Shown: positions 40,133 to 51,170, numbered from the stretch's first letter. The stretch: 64,000 nucleotides of DNA from Pseudoalteromonas xiamenensis (GCF_030994125.1 NZ_CP099917.1:2717501-2781500); one strand, 5' to 3'. The notes: generated from the sequence alone by a model not told the origin. Made by a program: numbers and translations.

Positions 40133-40954
40133 TTAGAGCTTTTTGAATTTGAGAGTCATACGATCGCTTTCCCCAATTTTGCGATACTTATCTGCATCTT
40201 CATCACCTAAAGCCAATGTTGGAGGTAAAGTCCACACACCTTTTGGATGAGTCGCGGTATCTTTGGGGTTTGCGTTTATATCGCTCGCTGCGACTAATTC
40301 AAAGCCAGCTTGCTTTGCAATACTGACAACATAACTTTGCTTCATGTAACCTGAACGTTTTTGTTCTTCGTCAGCTTTATCTTCTGGCAGACGATGTTCA
40401 ACAACACCTAATATTGCACCCGGTTTTAACGCTTTATTAAACGCTTTGAACGCGCTTAATACGGTTTCATCGCCGTTCTTCATGTACCAGTTATGGACAT
40501 TGCGAAATGTTAAGACTAAATCTGCACTTTCAGCAGGGGCGATGTCTAGGTGTGATGGAGGAGCGAACTCGGTTAACAACGTTTTGGTAAAACGGCTATC
40601 TTTCGCTATTTTTTCTTGAAAACTCGCCAATGAGCGTTGGTAATAGCCCACGTCTGAGTCTTTCGGGAAATGCGCCGCGTAGTACTGTCCGTGTTCTTTT
40701 AATGTCGGTGCCAATATTTCGCTATACCAGCCACCTCCTGGTGCAATTTCAACAACCGTTTGTGATGGTTTGAAACCAAAGAATTCAAGTGTTTCTAGAG
40801 GATGTCTGAATTCATCACGCGCACGACTTTTCTCGCTACGAGCTGTATCTTGGATTGCACTGGTTAATGTGGTGTCTGAGCTTTGTGCAAGAGCGGTGCT
40901 ATTGAGTGCGCCAATAACTCCTATTACAGCAAGCGTTTTGAATGCGAATTTCAT
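40133..40954 (-). CDS. exported class I SAM-methyltransferase-like protein
   Basis: 273-residue protein with a clear signal peptide (MKFAFKTLAVIGVIGALNSTALAQ, cleavage about residue 24). The rest is a Rossmann methyltransferase fold: VVEIAPGGGWYSEILAP is the SAM motif I, and ADLVLTFRNVHNWYM and GVVEHRLP follow. The family is widespread in proteobacteria but its substrate is unknown, and how a periplasmic enzyme would obtain SAM is unclear. A strong AGGAAGGA precedes the ATG. It ends 16 bp before purD. Confidence 0.88.
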   Translation of the reverse strand: MKFAFKTLAVIGVIGALNSTALAQSSDTTLTSAIQDTARSEKSRARDEFRHPLETLEFFGFKPSQTVVEIAPGGGWYSEILAPTLKEHGQYYAAHFPKDSDVGYYQRSLASFQEKIAKDSRFTKTLLTEFAPPSHLDIAPAESADLVLTFRNVHNWYMKNGDETVLSAFKAFNKALKPGAILGVVEHRLPEDKADEEQKRSGYMKQSYVVSIAKQAGFELVAASDINANPKDTATHPKGVWTLPPTLALGDEDADKYRKIGESDRMTLKFKKL

Positions 40955-41015
40955 GGGAAGTCCTTCCTAGTTATGATTGTCTTTTGAGCAGCATACTGGA
41001 ATTAGTCACAAACAA

Positions 41016-41044
41016 AAAGCGCGAAACGTTAAGTTTCGCGCTTG
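41016..41044 (-). terminator. purH terminator
   Basis: On the minus strand, AAGCGCGAAAC/GTTTCGCGCTT is followed by TTTG. Confidence 0.8.
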
Positions 41045-41049
41045 ACTGA

Positions 41050-42636
41050 TTAATGGCGGAAATGGCGCATTCCCGTGAAAATCATCGCCATGCCTGCTTC
41101 GTCAGCAGCAGCAATCACTTCTTCATCACGCATTGAACCACCAGGTTGGATAACGGCAGTAATACCAGCCGCGGCCGCTGCGTCAATGCCATCACGGAAT
41201 GGGAAGAACGCATCCGATGCCATGACTGAACCAACCACTTCTAGGTTTTCATCAGCCGCTTTAATACCTGCGATTTTCGCTGAATAAACGCGGCTCATTT
41301 GACCCGCTCCAACGCCAATTGTCATGCCATCACGAGCGTACACAATTGCGTTTGATTTAACGAACTTAGCCACTTTCCAGCAGAACATCAGATCCTTAAG
41401 CTCTTGCTCAGTTGGTTGGCGTTTAGACACGACTTTAAGGTCATCAAACGTCACCATACCTTGGTCACGATCTTGGACTAAAATACCGCCGTTAACGCGT
41501 TTGATGTCAACGCCTGTGGTTTTCTTCGACCAGTCACCACACTCAAGTAAACGTACGTTTTGCTTTGCTGCAACGATTTGTGCTGCAGCTTCAGAGATTT
41601 TTGGTGCAATGATCACTTCTACGAATTGACGAGAGATAATCGCTTCAGCAGTATCAACATCAAGCTCACGGTTGAATGCAATAATGCCACCAAAGGCAGA
41701 CGTTGGGTCTGTTTTGTATGCACGGTCGTAGGCGCTAAGAATGTCTTTATCAACAGCAACACCACAAGGGTTGGCGTGTTTAACGATAACACAAGCCGGT
41801 TCCGCGAATTCTTTTACGCATTCAAGTGCCGCATCCGTATCCGCAATATTGTTGTAAGAAAGTGCCTTGCCTTGAAGTTGTTTAGCTGTCGCAACAGACG
41901 CTTCTTCAATATTGTTTTCGACATAAAAAGCGGCATCTTGGTGTGAGTTTTCACCGTAGCGCATATCTTGCTTTTTAGTGAATTGGAAATTGATCGTACG
42001 TGGGAATTTGGTGTTTTCTTCTGACTCAGGGGTATAGTCAGGCACCATTTTACCAAAGTAATTCGCAATCATGCCGTCATACTGAGCCGTATGTTCGAAC
42101 GCAGCAATGGCTAAATCGAAACGCGTTTTAAACGTCGTAGAACCATTATTTTCTGCCATTTCTTCCAACACACGATTGTAATCTGCTGCATTGACCACAA
42201 TGGTGACGTCTTTATGGTTTTTAGCGGCTGCACGGACCATTGTTGGACCACCAATGTCGATGTTTTCAATCGCATCTTCTAAAGCGCAGTTTGGGTTAGC
42301 TACTGTTTGAGCGAATGGGTAAAGGTTTACTACCACCATGTCGATAGCAGAAATGTTGTTTTCTGCCATAACACTTTCATCTATACCTCGACGGCCTAAA
42401 ATGCCGCCATGTACTTTCGGGTGAAGCGTTTTTACACGACCATCCATAATTTCAGGGTGACCAGTATAGTCAGATACTTCAGTAACGGTGATGCCGTTAT
42501 CTGCCAAAAGTTTGCAAGTACCGCCTGTAGAAAGTAGTTCTACACCTTGTGCTGCAAGGGCACGAGCGAATTCAACGATACCGGTTTTATCAGACACGCT
42601 TAACAACGCGCGACGAATTGGACGATGTATATCCAT
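41050..42636 (-). CDS. purH: bifunctional AICAR transformylase/IMP cyclohydrolase
   Basis: 528-residue enzyme for the last two steps of IMP synthesis. The N-terminal IMP cyclohydrolase domain covers about 1-195 ([24 protein letters not shown]). The transformylase domain has the KHANPCGVA active-site segment (Lys and His) and C-terminal [14 protein letters not shown] terminator separates it from the next gene on the strand. Confidence 0.97.
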   Translation of the reverse strand: MDIHRPIRRALLSVSDKTGIVEFARALAAQGVELLSTGGTCKLLADNGITVTEVSDYTGHPEIMDGRVKTLHPKVHGGILGRRGIDESVMAENNISAIDMVVVNLYPFAQTVANPNCALEDAIENIDIGGPTMVRAAAKNHKDVTIVVNAADYNRVLEEMAENNGSTTFKTRFDLAIAAFEHTAQYDGMIANYFGKMVPDYTPESEENTKFPRTINFQFTKKQDMRYGENSHQDAAFYVENNIEEASVATAKQLQGKALSYNNIADTDAALECVKEFAEPACVIVKHANPCGVAVDKDILSAYDRAYKTDPTSAFGGIIAFNRELDVDTAEAIISRQFVEVIIAPKISEAAAQIVAAKQNVRLLECGDWSKKTTGVDIKRVNGGILVQDRDQGMVTFDDLKVVSKRQPTEQELKDLMFCWKVAKFVKSNAIVYARDGMTIGVGAGQMSRVYSAKIAGIKAADENLEVVGSVMASDAFFPFRDGIDAAAAAGITAVIQPGGSMRDEEVIAAADEAGMAMIFTGMRHFRH

Positions 42637-43012
42637 GATGGTTACGATTTCCTCAATAACAAATTGTAGGGGCTAGCTTAGAAAGGCGTATTTTAGCCCA
42701 ATTTGACTTGAAAAACGATGTTTTCAGGCGGCGCCCGCCTATCTATATTAAGATGAAAGCATTGCACGTGTATCAAGGCCTATGATTTGGAAGAGTGGGC
42801 GGGATTTAGCCAAACGGCTTAAAGTAGAGGACATGCTTGTTTTGTCGATGTGACAACGACTCAGAGCGGTATTTAATATATTGAAATAAATAACAATCAC
42901 AATACAAAGGGGTGAACTTAGCGTCTGCGCAAAGATGTAATACACAAAGCTAGAGCTAGACAGGGCGTTTTGACAACGCTTTAACGTGAATATTTTTCAG
43001 GATAAATAAACA
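42637..43012. other. intergenic region upstream of purH
   Basis: About 375 bp with no convincing gene. A palindrome TGAAAA-N6-TTTTCA at 42709-42726, about 75 bp before the purH ATG, could be an operator. It lacks the central CG of the E. coli PurR site. Confidence 0.4.
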
Positions 43013-43042
43013 ACAAAAGCACCCGAAGGTGCTTTTGTTATA
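43013..43042 (-). terminator. fis terminator
   Basis: ACAAAAGCACC/GGTGCTTTTGT stem with a CGAA loop, 18 bp after the fis stop on the minus strand. Confidence 0.8.
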
Positions 43043-43059
43043 AAGTCTTTGTGAACAAA

Positions 43060-43350
43060 TTAGTTCATGCCGTACTTTTTCAATTTTTTACGTAGAGTAC
43101 CACGGTTGATACCTAGTAAGATCGCAGCGCGAGTTTGGTTACCACGAGTGTACGTCATTACTTCTTCAAGTAGTGGCGCTTCTAACTCTGAAAGAACAAG
43201 ATCGTAAACGTCTTGCACATCTTGGCCGTTAAGCTGTTTCAAGTAGTGGTGAACAGCTTTTTTAACTGCATCGCGCAAAGGTTGCGGTTTCTCTTGTGAC
43301 TGAACATGAGCGTTAGTGATAAATGGAGAAGTCACATTTTGTTCGAACAT
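43060..43350 (-). CDS. fis: DNA-binding protein Fis
   Basis: 96-residue nucleoid protein and rRNA transcription activator. The C-terminal HTH ([37 protein letters not shown]) is nearly identical to enterobacterial Fis, and the N-terminal beta-hairpin arm is present. It lies 2 bp after dusB, as in the usual dusB-fis operon. Confidence 0.97.
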   Translation of the reverse strand: MFEQNVTSPFITNAHVQSQEKPQPLRDAVKKAVHHYLKQLNGQDVQDVYDLVLSELEAPLLEEVMTYTRGNQTRAAILLGINRGTLRKKLKKYGMN

Positions 43351-43352
43351 CG

Positions 43353-44333
43353 TTATCTGTCTCTTTCTTTCTCTAGTGTTTCAAAGTAATTCTCTAATGC
43401 GTTGATCTGCTCATCTGGCGTCTCAATTGCATTAAAAACTCGCCTAAATTGACCTTCATTGTCATGAGCTTGCAAATACCAAGACACATGCTTGCGTGCG
43501 ATACGCGCCCCCATAGGCTCACCATAGAACTGATGGAGTTCAACTAAGTGTTCCATCAAAATACTGCGAACTTCCGAAATTGGAGGTTCAGGCAGATGTT
43601 CGCCAGTTTGCAAATAATGGCCAATCTCTCGGAAAATCCAAGGACGACCTTGGGCGGCTCGACCAATCATGATGGCATCTGCGCCCGTATACTCCAGCAC
43701 CTGCTTAGCTTTTTCTGGCGACGTAATGTCACCATTTGCGACCACAGGCAACGACACACTTTGCTTTACAGCTCGGATAGTGTCGTATTCGGCTTCGCCT
43801 TTATACATACACGCACGCGTGCGTCCGTGTAGGGCTAAAGAAACGATACCGTTCCGTTCTGCAATTTTAGCAATCTCAATTGCATTACGATTTTCAGGAT
43901 CCCAACCTGTTCGAAACTTCAACGTTACTGGCACATCAACCGCACCAACCACAGATTGAATAATTTCTTCTACAAGCTCAGGAAACTGCAGCAATGCAGA
44001 GCCTGCTAAACGTTTATTCACTTTCTTAGCAGGGCAACCCATATTGATATCAATAATTTGTGCCCCGTTTTCGACGTTGAACTGTGCTGCCTGTGCCATC
44101 CAATCAGGATCGGCTCCGGCAATTTGCACTGAGCGTAAGCCTGACTCGTCGAGATGTACCATACGGTTTCTTGACTTGTCCGTGCTCCATACTTGCGGGT
44201 TCGAAGACATCATCTCCGAGACTGCAAGACCAGCTCCTAAACGCCGACAAAGTTCGCGAAATGGGCGGTCAGTAATACCTGCCATTGGCGCGACGATGAG
44301 GTTGTTTTCAAGTTGGTAAGGACCTATACGCAC
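43353..44333 (-). CDS. dusB: tRNA-dihydrouridine synthase B
   Basis: 326-residue FMN enzyme that makes dihydrouridine in the tRNA D-loop. The flavin-site start is [21 protein letters not shown]; the catalytic Cys is in [20 protein letters not shown], and [15 protein letters not shown] and [11 protein letters not shown] follow. It has a GTG start. The canonical neighbour prmA lies upstream but 344 bp away. Confidence 0.95.
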   Translation of the reverse strand: MRIGPYQLENNLIVAPMAGITDRPFRELCRRLGAGLAVSEMMSSNPQVWSTDKSRNRMVHLDESGLRSVQIAGADPDWMAQAAQFNVENGAQIIDINMGCPAKKVNKRLAGSALLQFPELVEEIIQSVVGAVDVPVTLKFRTGWDPENRNAIEIAKIAERNGIVSLALHGRTRACMYKGEAEYDTIRAVKQSVSLPVVANGDITSPEKAKQVLEYTGADAIMIGRAAQGRPWIFREIGHYLQTGEHLPEPPISEVRSILMEHLVELHQFYGEPMGARIARKHVSWYLQAHDNEGQFRRVFNAIETPDEQINALENYFETLEKERDR

Positions 44334-44677
44334 AATACTTCAACTAGCCTTCGTTCAAGGGGCGCTAAGTTTACGGTTTTTTTTGGAAAAATCAAAGGTT
44401 ATAAATTGAACATAATTGCTTTTTTTTTGAACTTTTCGGGTTGACTTTTGGTAACAAATTACAAAGCTTGGGGATTTGTTCGAATATTAATCTTTTAGCG
44501 CGAAAAATGCGCTGAGTGGAAAAGTGTGATTTTAAAAATGACCAGTAAAAAAAGTGTAAAGCCTGTTAAATACAGGCTTTAGCTGTTACAAAGCACTAAC
44601 TCTCACTTAGTCACCCACATTTCAGGAATGTGTTCATTGTCGACTAGCATATCCATGCCAATGTTTAAAGCGCGAGA
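44334..44677. other. intergenic region between prmA and dusB
   Basis: 344 bp without a clear gene, probably including the dusB-fis promoter. On the minus strand, the 17 codons at 44605-44658 (MDMLVDNEHIPEMWVTK) directly follow the prmA stop in the same frame. A stem AAAGCCTGT/ACAGGCTTT at 44558-44580 with a T-run 4 nt further could terminate prmA. Confidence 0.45.
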
Positions 44678-45553
44678 TTAACCTTTAAAACGACCGCTGA
44701 CACGTGTCCATTCACCTTCTTGTGCGATAGGGTCTAGTTCAACAAACGGTGCATAAACATCCGCTACACTTTGTGCTTGTTCTTCTAAAATACCGGACAT
44801 CGCGATACCGCCACCTGGCTTTAAGAAGCCTAGGATGATTTCATGCAGTTCTCGCAGTGGTTGAGCTAAGATATTGGCCACAACAACGTCTGCTTGGAAC
44901 TCCGGTTGATCTTCGGGTAGGTAGGCTTCAATTTGGTCTGCTACGCCATTTCGAGCTGCGTTGTCGTAAGTTGCGGCAATAGCTTGTGGATCGATATCTA
45001 TACCAATAACCCGTGCAGCACCTAATTTAAGTGCAGCAATACCCAAAATCCCAGAGCCACAGCCAAAATCTACGACGGTTTTGCCAGTTAAATCTTGTGC
45101 GTCTAACCATTTTAAACAAAGCGCAGTCGTCGCGTGAGTGCCTGTTCCAAACGCAAGGCCTGGATCGAGCAATACGTTTACTGCGGTAGGATCAGGGATC
45201 TCACGCCAACTTGGACAGATCCATAAACGCTCACCGAATTGGATAGGGTGGAAGTTATCCATCCATTCGCGTTCCCAATCTTTGTCTTCGAGTTGTTCAA
45301 CTTTATAGTTCAGCGGTTCTGCACATTGCTCAGTAAGATAGGCAACCACTGCATCCATATCATGAGTTGCTTCGTACAGGCCGACAACAATCGTTTCAGG
45401 CCATAAGATTTTCTCACCCGGCTTAGGTTCGTAAATTGGATTGTTACTGCCATCTAGAAAGGTTACGCAGGGACATTCTGCTTCAACTAGTAAATCACTG
45501 ATTTGATCGGCGGTGTCTCTTGTTGCATTGATACGTATTTGGATCCAAGCCAT
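44678..45553 (-). CDS. prmA: ribosomal protein L11 methyltransferase
   Basis: 291-residue enzyme that trimethylates ribosomal protein L11. An N-terminal recognition domain (about 1-60, [20 protein letters not shown]) precedes the methyltransferase domain with [40 protein letters not shown] and [13 protein letters not shown]. The ATG at 45553 gives the family N-terminus MAWIQ; a GTG at 45565 is less likely. Confidence 0.96.
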   Translation of the reverse strand: MAWIQIRINATRDTADQISDLLVEAECPCVTFLDGSNNPIYEPKPGEKILWPETIVVGLYEATHDMDAVVAYLTEQCAEPLNYKVEQLEDKDWEREWMDNFHPIQFGERLWICPSWREIPDPTAVNVLLDPGLAFGTGTHATTALCLKWLDAQDLTGKTVVDFGCGSGILGIAALKLGAARVIGIDIDPQAIAATYDNAARNGVADQIEAYLPEDQPEFQADVVVANILAQPLRELHEIILGFLKPGGGIAMSGILEEQAQSVADVYAPFVELDPIAQEGEWTRVSGRFKG

Positions 45554-45587
45554 GTTTATACCCACTTGAATTTGGTTATCTGGATTG

Positions 45588-45617
45588 AAAAGAGGCCGCT
45601 TGATGCGGCCTCTTTAT
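45588..45617 (-). terminator. rpoD terminator
   Basis: AAAGAGGCCGC/GCGGCCTCTTT stem followed by T residues on the minus strand. Confidence 0.85.
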
Positions 45618-45624
45618 GATTTGA

Positions 45625-47481
45625 TTAAGACTTGATGTCTAGGAAGCTTTTCAACAAGTCAGAGCGAGAAGGGTGACGAAGCTTGCGAAGTGCTTTTGCT
45701 TCGATTTGACGAATACGCTCACGCGTTACGTCGAATTGCTTACCTACTTCTTCAAGCGTGTGGTCTGTGTTCATATCAATACCAAAACGCATACGAAGTA
45801 CTTTCGCTTCTCTTGCTGTTAGACCTGCTAACACTTCATTCGTCGCAGCTCGAAGACTTTCCATCGTTGCAGAGTCAATTGGTGACTCGATGGTTGTGTC
45901 CTCAATGAAATCACCTAAGTGCGAATCTTCATCGTCACCGATAGGTGTTTCCATTGAAATAGGCTCTTTAGCGATCTTCAATACCTTACGGATTTTGTCT
46001 TCCGGCATTGCCATGCGCTCAGCTAACTCTTCAGGGCTTGGCTCACGACCCATCTCTTGAAGCATTTGACGAGAAATACGGTTTAGTTTGTTGATCGTCT
46101 CGATCATATGCACTGGAATACGGATTGTACGAGCTTGGTCCGCGATTGAACGCGTAATCGCTTGACGGATCCACCATGTTGCATAAGTTGAGAATTTATA
46201 ACCACGACGGTATTCAAACTTATCTACCGCTTTCATCAGACCGATATTACCTTCTTGAATAAGATCCAAGAATTGTAAACCACGGTTGGTGTATTTCTTT
46301 GCAATTGAAATTACAAGACGTAAGTTAGCTTCAACCATTTCCTTTTTAGCACGGCGCGCTTTCGCTTCACCGATACTCATACGGCGGTTGATGTCTTTAA
46401 TACGCTCAACAGTTAAACCCGTGCTTTCTTCAATAGCTTTTAATTTGTTAACGCAACGCTCGATTTCAGGACGAACTTCTTCCAATTTCGCAGAGTGCTT
46501 TTCACCCGCAGCAATTTCTGCGTCGATCCAAGACATGTCTGTTTCATTGTTCGCAAAATGCTTCACAAATGTTTTCTTGGGTACTTTAGCAACCTGAACC
46601 GCTTGCTTCATGATGATACGTTCTTGAACGCGAACTTTATCCATCATTGAGCGCATATTGTTAACCATACGGTCAAACTGTTTAGGTACTAGTTTGAACA
46701 TACGGAACAATTCGCCGATTTCTTGAATCGCCGTTTGTGCGTCTGGGTGTGAACGGCCTTTTTGCTCGAAGACATCGCGTGCTTTATTGTATAAAACACG
46801 AAGTTGTTCGAAGTGCTCGCGTGCTACTTCTGGATCAGGACCTGAATCGCCATCATCGCTATCGTCGTCGCTGTCTTCATCGCTGTCATCGTCTTCGTCG
46901 TCTAAGTCTTCATCGCTTAGCTCAGAACCAACGTGAGTTGCTGAAATAGGGAAACCATCGTCTTCTTCAAGGGCATTTGGATCATAAAAACCAGAAACAA
47001 TGTCGCTCAAGCGAATTTCTTCTGCTTCAAACTTGTCCCATTGCTCGAGAAGTTCAGCGATTGCTTCAGGGTATTCTGCAACGCTCAATTGAACTTGGTT
47101 AATACCTTCTTCGATACGTTTTGCGATTAGGATTTCGCCTTCACGTGTCAAAAGTTCAACAGTACCCATTTCGCGCATATACATACGCACGGGGTCAGTT
47201 GTACGGCCAATCTCTTTTTCAACTGTTGCGAGCGCAGCCGCAGCAGCTTCAGCAGCATCATCGTCAGTCGTTGTCTCTTGCATCATTAGTTCATCGGCAT
47301 CTGGTGCGTTTTCAGCAACAGTAATACCCATGTCATTGATCATACTAATGATGTCTTCTACTTGATCTGAGTCTATGATGTCTTGTGGAAGGTGATCATT
47401 GACTTCTGCAAAAGTTAAGTAACCTTGCTCTTTACCTTTCTGAATCAGAAGTTTAAGTTGTGACTGAGGAGATTGATCCAT
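45625..47481 (-). CDS. rpoD: primary sigma factor RpoD (sigma70)
   Basis: 618-residue housekeeping sigma factor. Region 1.1 starts [20 protein letters not shown]; an acidic run (about 190-225) lies in the non-conserved region as in E. coli. Region 2 reads [40 protein letters not shown] and region 4 reads [34 protein letters not shown]. The ATG at 47481 fits the family; a GTG at 47499 would add six residues. It is the last gene of the macromolecular-synthesis operon. Confidence 0.97.
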   Translation of the reverse strand: MDQSPQSQLKLLIQKGKEQGYLTFAEVNDHLPQDIIDSDQVEDIISMINDMGITVAENAPDADELMMQETTTDDDAAEAAAAALATVEKEIGRTTDPVRMYMREMGTVELLTREGEILIAKRIEEGINQVQLSVAEYPEAIAELLEQWDKFEAEEIRLSDIVSGFYDPNALEEDDGFPISATHVGSELSDEDLDDEDDDSDEDSDDDSDDGDSGPDPEVAREHFEQLRVLYNKARDVFEQKGRSHPDAQTAIQEIGELFRMFKLVPKQFDRMVNNMRSMMDKVRVQERIIMKQAVQVAKVPKKTFVKHFANNETDMSWIDAEIAAGEKHSAKLEEVRPEIERCVNKLKAIEESTGLTVERIKDINRRMSIGEAKARRAKKEMVEANLRLVISIAKKYTNRGLQFLDLIQEGNIGLMKAVDKFEYRRGYKFSTYATWWIRQAITRSIADQARTIRIPVHMIETINKLNRISRQMLQEMGREPSPEELAERMAMPEDKIRKVLKIAKEPISMETPIGDDEDSHLGDFIEDTTIESPIDSATMESLRAATNEVLAGLTAREAKVLRMRFGIDMNTDHTLEEVGKQFDVTRERIRQIEAKALRKLRHPSRSDLLKSFLDIKS

Positions 47482-47584
47482 AGAGAAATATGCTTCCACT
47501 CTGATAAGTTGTTTACAACAAGGCGCCCCCGAGGTTTGTAACTCAAATGAAGACGCAGTGAATAGAGTATATTAGCAGCAAAAA

Positions 47585-49342
47585 TCAATTTTGACTAGAA
47601 CTTCGTCGCTTTAAGGCAATAGTTAATAGTGCCACTTCGTGTCGTTCTTCGCTACTAAGACCCTCAGTTTTGTCCTTCATTAATAGGGTCTCATGTCGCA
47701 AATTTAAACACTGATCTTCGATAAATTGAAAAGTTTGTTGGAATTGCTTAATTAGTGCTTCTTCTTTGATGTTATGTGGCCAAGATGCGAGCTTTTTGAG
47801 GATGTCATACTCTTTTGTGTCTCGAAAGGCTTCAAAAAGTTGCGCCGTCGAATAATTCGGGTTTTCTAAACACAATTGTTGCACTCGCAAAAATAACTCA
47901 ATACCAGGAATGCCCATTTCAGCGAGCTCAGGTAAATAATCCACTTCCTTTGCAAGAACAGGATGTTGCACTAGTAGGCCGATAGCTTGGCGCATTGGTG
48001 TGACTTTGAATTTGCGTTCAATTGATTGCTGCTGTTTTGGGGTCGTGAGTTTTTTGGAAAGCTGCTCACGAGTCTTACCAATAAAACGAGCGAGTAAGTC
48101 GAGTAAAGTGTCTTGATAAAAATCACTGGGTACTTTATCGATAAGAGGGAGTGCGTCCGACATGAGCTTAGATTTGCCTGCATCACTTGTCATATCTACC
48201 TGCGAGGTCAGCTTCTGATACAGTACGTTACTGTAGTCTTCCGCATTTTTCAGCCGCTCTTCGAATGCTTCTTTGCCTTCTTTTTGCACGAGTGAATCAG
48301 GGTCTTCACCATCTGGAAGAAACACAAATTGGAGCGCCTTACCATGACTTAGATAAGGAAGAGCGTGTTCGAGCGCACGCCATGCTGCATCACGACCTGC
48401 ACGGTCGCCATCATAACAACAAATTACTTTGTCCGTGGTGCGAAATAAGGTTTGCATATGTTCTGCCGTCGTTGCTGTACCTAGGGCAGCCACTGCATAG
48501 TCAATGCCTTTTTCAGCTAACGCGACAACATCCATATAGCCTTCAACAATTAAAACCTGAGCGAGTTTGTTGTGCGCTTGTTTTGCCTCATAGAGTCCAT
48601 ACAGTTCGAACCCTTTGTGGAAAATACGTGTTTCTGGCGAGTTAAGGTATTTAGGACCTTGATCGGCACTCATTACGCGACCACCAAACGCAATGACGCG
48701 CCCCCGTTTGTCACGGATGGGGAACATAAGACGGTCACGGAAAAAGTCGAATCGACGCAATTGCTGGTTTTCAGTAGCCAGTTTCAGATCGACAAGCTGT
48801 TGCTGCAATTCTTTGCTTTTACCTAAATACTTATAAAGCGAGTCCCACTCAGCAGGCGCATAGCCAATTTGAAAGCGTTTCGCGGTTTCACCCGATATGC
48901 CCCGACGCTTAACATATTCAATGACCTCAGCTGATTTTTCGTGTTGTTTAAGCTGATGTTGATAAAATACTGCAGTTTGTTGCATCAGTTCATAATCAGA
49001 ACGACGTTCTGCTTGTGTGCGTTGCGGCGCACCTGATCCTTGTTCTCTTGGCACGTCTAGATTTAGAGTGGCAGCGAGTTCTTCAATTGCATCGACAAAT
49101 TCTAACTTGTCGTATTCCATTACAAAGGAAATAGCGTTGCCGTTCGCACCGCAGCCGAAGCAGTGGTAAAACTGTTTGTCACGAGAAACTGTAAAAGAAG
49201 GGGATTTTTCATTGTGGAAAGGACAACAGGCTTGGTAATCTTTGCCGGCTTTTTTAAGTCCAATGCGACCATCAATGAGATCGACAATATCGACTCGAGC
49301 AAGTAAATCATCAATAAACTGTCTAGGGATCTTACCTGCCAT
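47585..49342 (-). CDS. dnaG: DNA primase
   Basis: 585-residue primase. The zinc-binding domain has CPFHNEKSPSF and CFGCG (Cys40, His43, Cys61, Cys64). The RNA polymerase domain with TOPRIM includes VLIVEGYMDVVALAEKGIDYAVAALGTATT and CYDGDRAGRDAAWRAL. The C-terminal DnaB-interaction domain begins about residue 440. The ATG at 49342 gives the family start MAGKIPRQFIDDLLAR. Confidence 0.96.
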   Translation of the reverse strand: MAGKIPRQFIDDLLARVDIVDLIDGRIGLKKAGKDYQACCPFHNEKSPSFTVSRDKQFYHCFGCGANGNAISFVMEYDKLEFVDAIEELAATLNLDVPREQGSGAPQRTQAERRSDYELMQQTAVFYQHQLKQHEKSAEVIEYVKRRGISGETAKRFQIGYAPAEWDSLYKYLGKSKELQQQLVDLKLATENQQLRRFDFFRDRLMFPIRDKRGRVIAFGGRVMSADQGPKYLNSPETRIFHKGFELYGLYEAKQAHNKLAQVLIVEGYMDVVALAEKGIDYAVAALGTATTAEHMQTLFRTTDKVICCYDGDRAGRDAAWRALEHALPYLSHGKALQFVFLPDGEDPDSLVQKEGKEAFEERLKNAEDYSNVLYQKLTSQVDMTSDAGKSKLMSDALPLIDKVPSDFYQDTLLDLLARFIGKTREQLSKKLTTPKQQQSIERKFKVTPMRQAIGLLVQHPVLAKEVDYLPELAEMGIPGIELFLRVQQLCLENPNYSTAQLFEAFRDTKEYDILKKLASWPHNIKEEALIKQFQQTFQFIEDQCLNLRHETLLMKDKTEGLSSEERHEVALLTIALKRRSSSQN

Positions 49343-49423
49343 CTTGAGACTATTCCTCACTCAAAAAGTTAACTCGCGTGAATTTCACCACACTATCCAT
49401 GAGATTGCACCCTTTAGAAAAGA

Positions 49424-49452
49424 AAAAACCGAGCATAGTGCTCGGTCTTCAT
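49424..49452 (-). terminator. hairpin between yqeY and dnaG
   Basis: GACCGAGCAC/GTGCTCGGT-type stem (minus strand) followed by TTTTTTC. It probably attenuates the rpsU-yqeY transcript before dnaG. Confidence 0.75.
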
Positions 49453-49473
49453 ATTCGCTTGGGCAGGAAGTCT

Positions 49474-49920
49474 TTATGCTGTTAGCTTTTGCTTAATTAG
49501 AGCAGAAACTACAGCCATATCAGCTCGGCCTTCGGCTTTGCTTTTAATAACTCCCATTACTTTACCCATGTCTTGCATACCTGATGCACCAAGCTCAACA
49601 ATCGTGCTTTCGACAAGCGCGGCTACTTCAGCTTCTGTAAGAGGTTGTGGCAAGAATGTTTCAAGCGCTTCGATTTCACTTGCTTCTTTATCAGCTAAAT
49701 CGTCACGGCCTGCGTCCTTAAACTGAGTGTAAGAATCGCGACGCTGCTTTACCAGCTTTACGATAACGGCAGTAACAACGGCATCGTCTATCGTAATTTG
49801 TTCGTCAATTTCACGCTGCTTAACAGCAGCAAGTACTGAACGAATCGCGCCAAGACGAATTTTGTCTTTGGCTTTCATGGCGTCTTTTTGGGCTGACTTT
49901 AACTGTTCTTGAAGGCTCAT
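49474..49920 (-). CDS. GatB/YqeY domain protein
   Basis: 148-residue protein of the GatB/YqeY family, similar to the tail domain of GatB. Typical features are SLQEQLKSAQKDAMKAKDKIRLGAIRSVLAAVK and the C-terminal MGKVMGVIKSKAEGRADMAVVSALIKQKL. It may bind tRNA, but its function is unproven. It is regularly found between rpsU and dnaG. The ATG at 49920 is preferred over a TTG at 49929. Confidence 0.93.
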   Translation of the reverse strand: MSLQEQLKSAQKDAMKAKDKIRLGAIRSVLAAVKQREIDEQITIDDAVVTAVIVKLVKQRRDSYTQFKDAGRDDLADKEASEIEALETFLPQPLTEAEVAALVESTIVELGASGMQDMGKVMGVIKSKAEGRADMAVVSALIKQKLTA

Positions 49921-49940
49921 TGAAACCAAACCAAACTCGA

Positions 49941-50156
49941 CTAGTAAAGTTTAACGCGACGTGCGTTTTCGCGAGAAAGCTTTTTCATGTGACGCTTAAC
50001 TGCAGCAGCTTTCTTACGCTTACGCTCAGTTGTTGGCTTCTCATAGTGTTCGCGGCTACGAACTTCAGCAAGGATACCTGCTTTTTCACATGAACGCTTA
50101 AAACGACGTAATGCAACGTCAAACGGCTCGTTTTCTCTTACTTTAATAACTGGCAT
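49941..50156 (-). CDS. rpsU: ribosomal protein bS21
   Basis: 71-residue, strongly basic 30S protein ([25 protein letters not shown]; ends ENARRVKLY). First gene of the macromolecular-synthesis operon rpsU-yqeY-dnaG-rpoD, 20 bp before yqeY. Confidence 0.98.
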   Translation of the reverse strand: MPVIKVRENEPFDVALRRFKRSCEKAGILAEVRSREHYEKPTTERKRKKAAAVKRHMKKLSRENARRVKLY

Positions 50157-50292
50157 TAAAAATTCACCTACCTAATTAATGAGCTTTCGCTCAGGCTGAT
50201 CATCAAATGATCATATGGTTCAAAAATGGTGCGGTATTGTAATCCGACACTACAGCACTTGTAAAGCTTAAATTATAGCTAATAATTTGAGT

Positions 50293-50889
50293 TCAGAAAA
50301 CTAGGTAATTACTCTCGTAAAAACAGGCGATAGGCCACTTGGCCCGCCTTTTTTCTTTATAAAGTCGCCAGTTTTCGGGCACATTTAACTCTAGTTCTTG
50401 CTCAACTTCAATATAGATGATGGCTTCTTTAGCAAGCCAACCATTAGTCTCTAGTTGTGTACAAATTGTCGCCGCTAGTGCTTTTCGAAAAGGAGGGTCA
50501 ACAAACACTAAGTCATATTGTTGGGTCGCTTGAGTTTGCGTTGTGGTGAGTACATCTGATTGAATAACGCGTGCATTGGTCGTTTTTATTGCCGCCATGT
50601 TCGCTTCTATTTGCTGTGCAGCGCTTTTGTCTCGCTCAATAAAGGTGACTGTTGCAGCAAACCGCGATAATGCCTCAAAACCAAGGCCACCAGAACCGGC
50701 AAAGCAATCCAGTACAGTTGCATCACGAATGTCTTGCATCAACCAGTTGAACAAGGTTTCTTTCACACGATCTGTTGTGGGTCTTAACCCCTCAACGTCT
50801 TTGACCGGTAGTTTTCGGCCGCGATACTTGCCACCAATGATGCGGATAAACCCATTTTTTGAGCTGGCCGAAGGCGTATTTTTTCTCAT
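50293..50889 (-). CDS. rsmD: 16S rRNA (guanine(966)-N2)-methyltransferase
   Basis: 198-residue methyltransferase of 16S G966. IRIIGGKYRGRKLPV and LRPTTDRVKETLFNWL are the family N-terminus; motif I is VLDCFAGSGGLGFEALSR and the catalytic motif is VFVDPPF. The ATG at 50889 (MRKNTPSASSKNGF) is chosen because upstream in-frame codons to 51015 are unconserved and Cys-rich. It is divergent from ftsY, the usual rsmD/ftsY arrangement. Confidence 0.94.
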   Translation of the reverse strand: MRKNTPSASSKNGFIRIIGGKYRGRKLPVKDVEGLRPTTDRVKETLFNWLMQDIRDATVLDCFAGSGGLGFEALSRFAATVTFIERDKSAAQQIEANMAAIKTTNARVIQSDVLTTTQTQATQQYDLVFVDPPFRKALAATICTQLETNGWLAKEAIIYIEVEQELELNVPENWRLYKEKRRAKWPIACFYESNYLVF

Positions 50890-51170
50890 GTTATTCTCAT
50901 CAGATTTTACAGTGCAAGGCGAAACACAGGCGTTGTTCAAGGCATTGATAAAATGATGAACGAACCGCTTACCGTCATTTTTAAGCAAGTTAAAGCATGA
51001 TACACTCTTAACCAAATGTATTTTACGCGTTTTGCTTTATGTATTACCTCCAACTTATATAAAGCAAAGTAGTTGGAGAGGATCTGTCGGTGGTGTTATC
51101 GATGATGCACTAATACGACAAATTGATTCTTTTCAGTTTACCAGATTTCACTATGCGGTAATTAAGGTTT

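Noticed and set aside
46820..46960. Acidic low-complexity insertion in rpoD
   Set aside because: An equivalent Asp/Glu/Ser-rich run exists in the non-conserved region of E. coli sigma70, so it is ordinary.
50890..51015. N-terminal extension of RsmD
   Set aside because: The 42 extra residues are Cys-rich and unlike the family; the ATG at 50889 gives the normal start.
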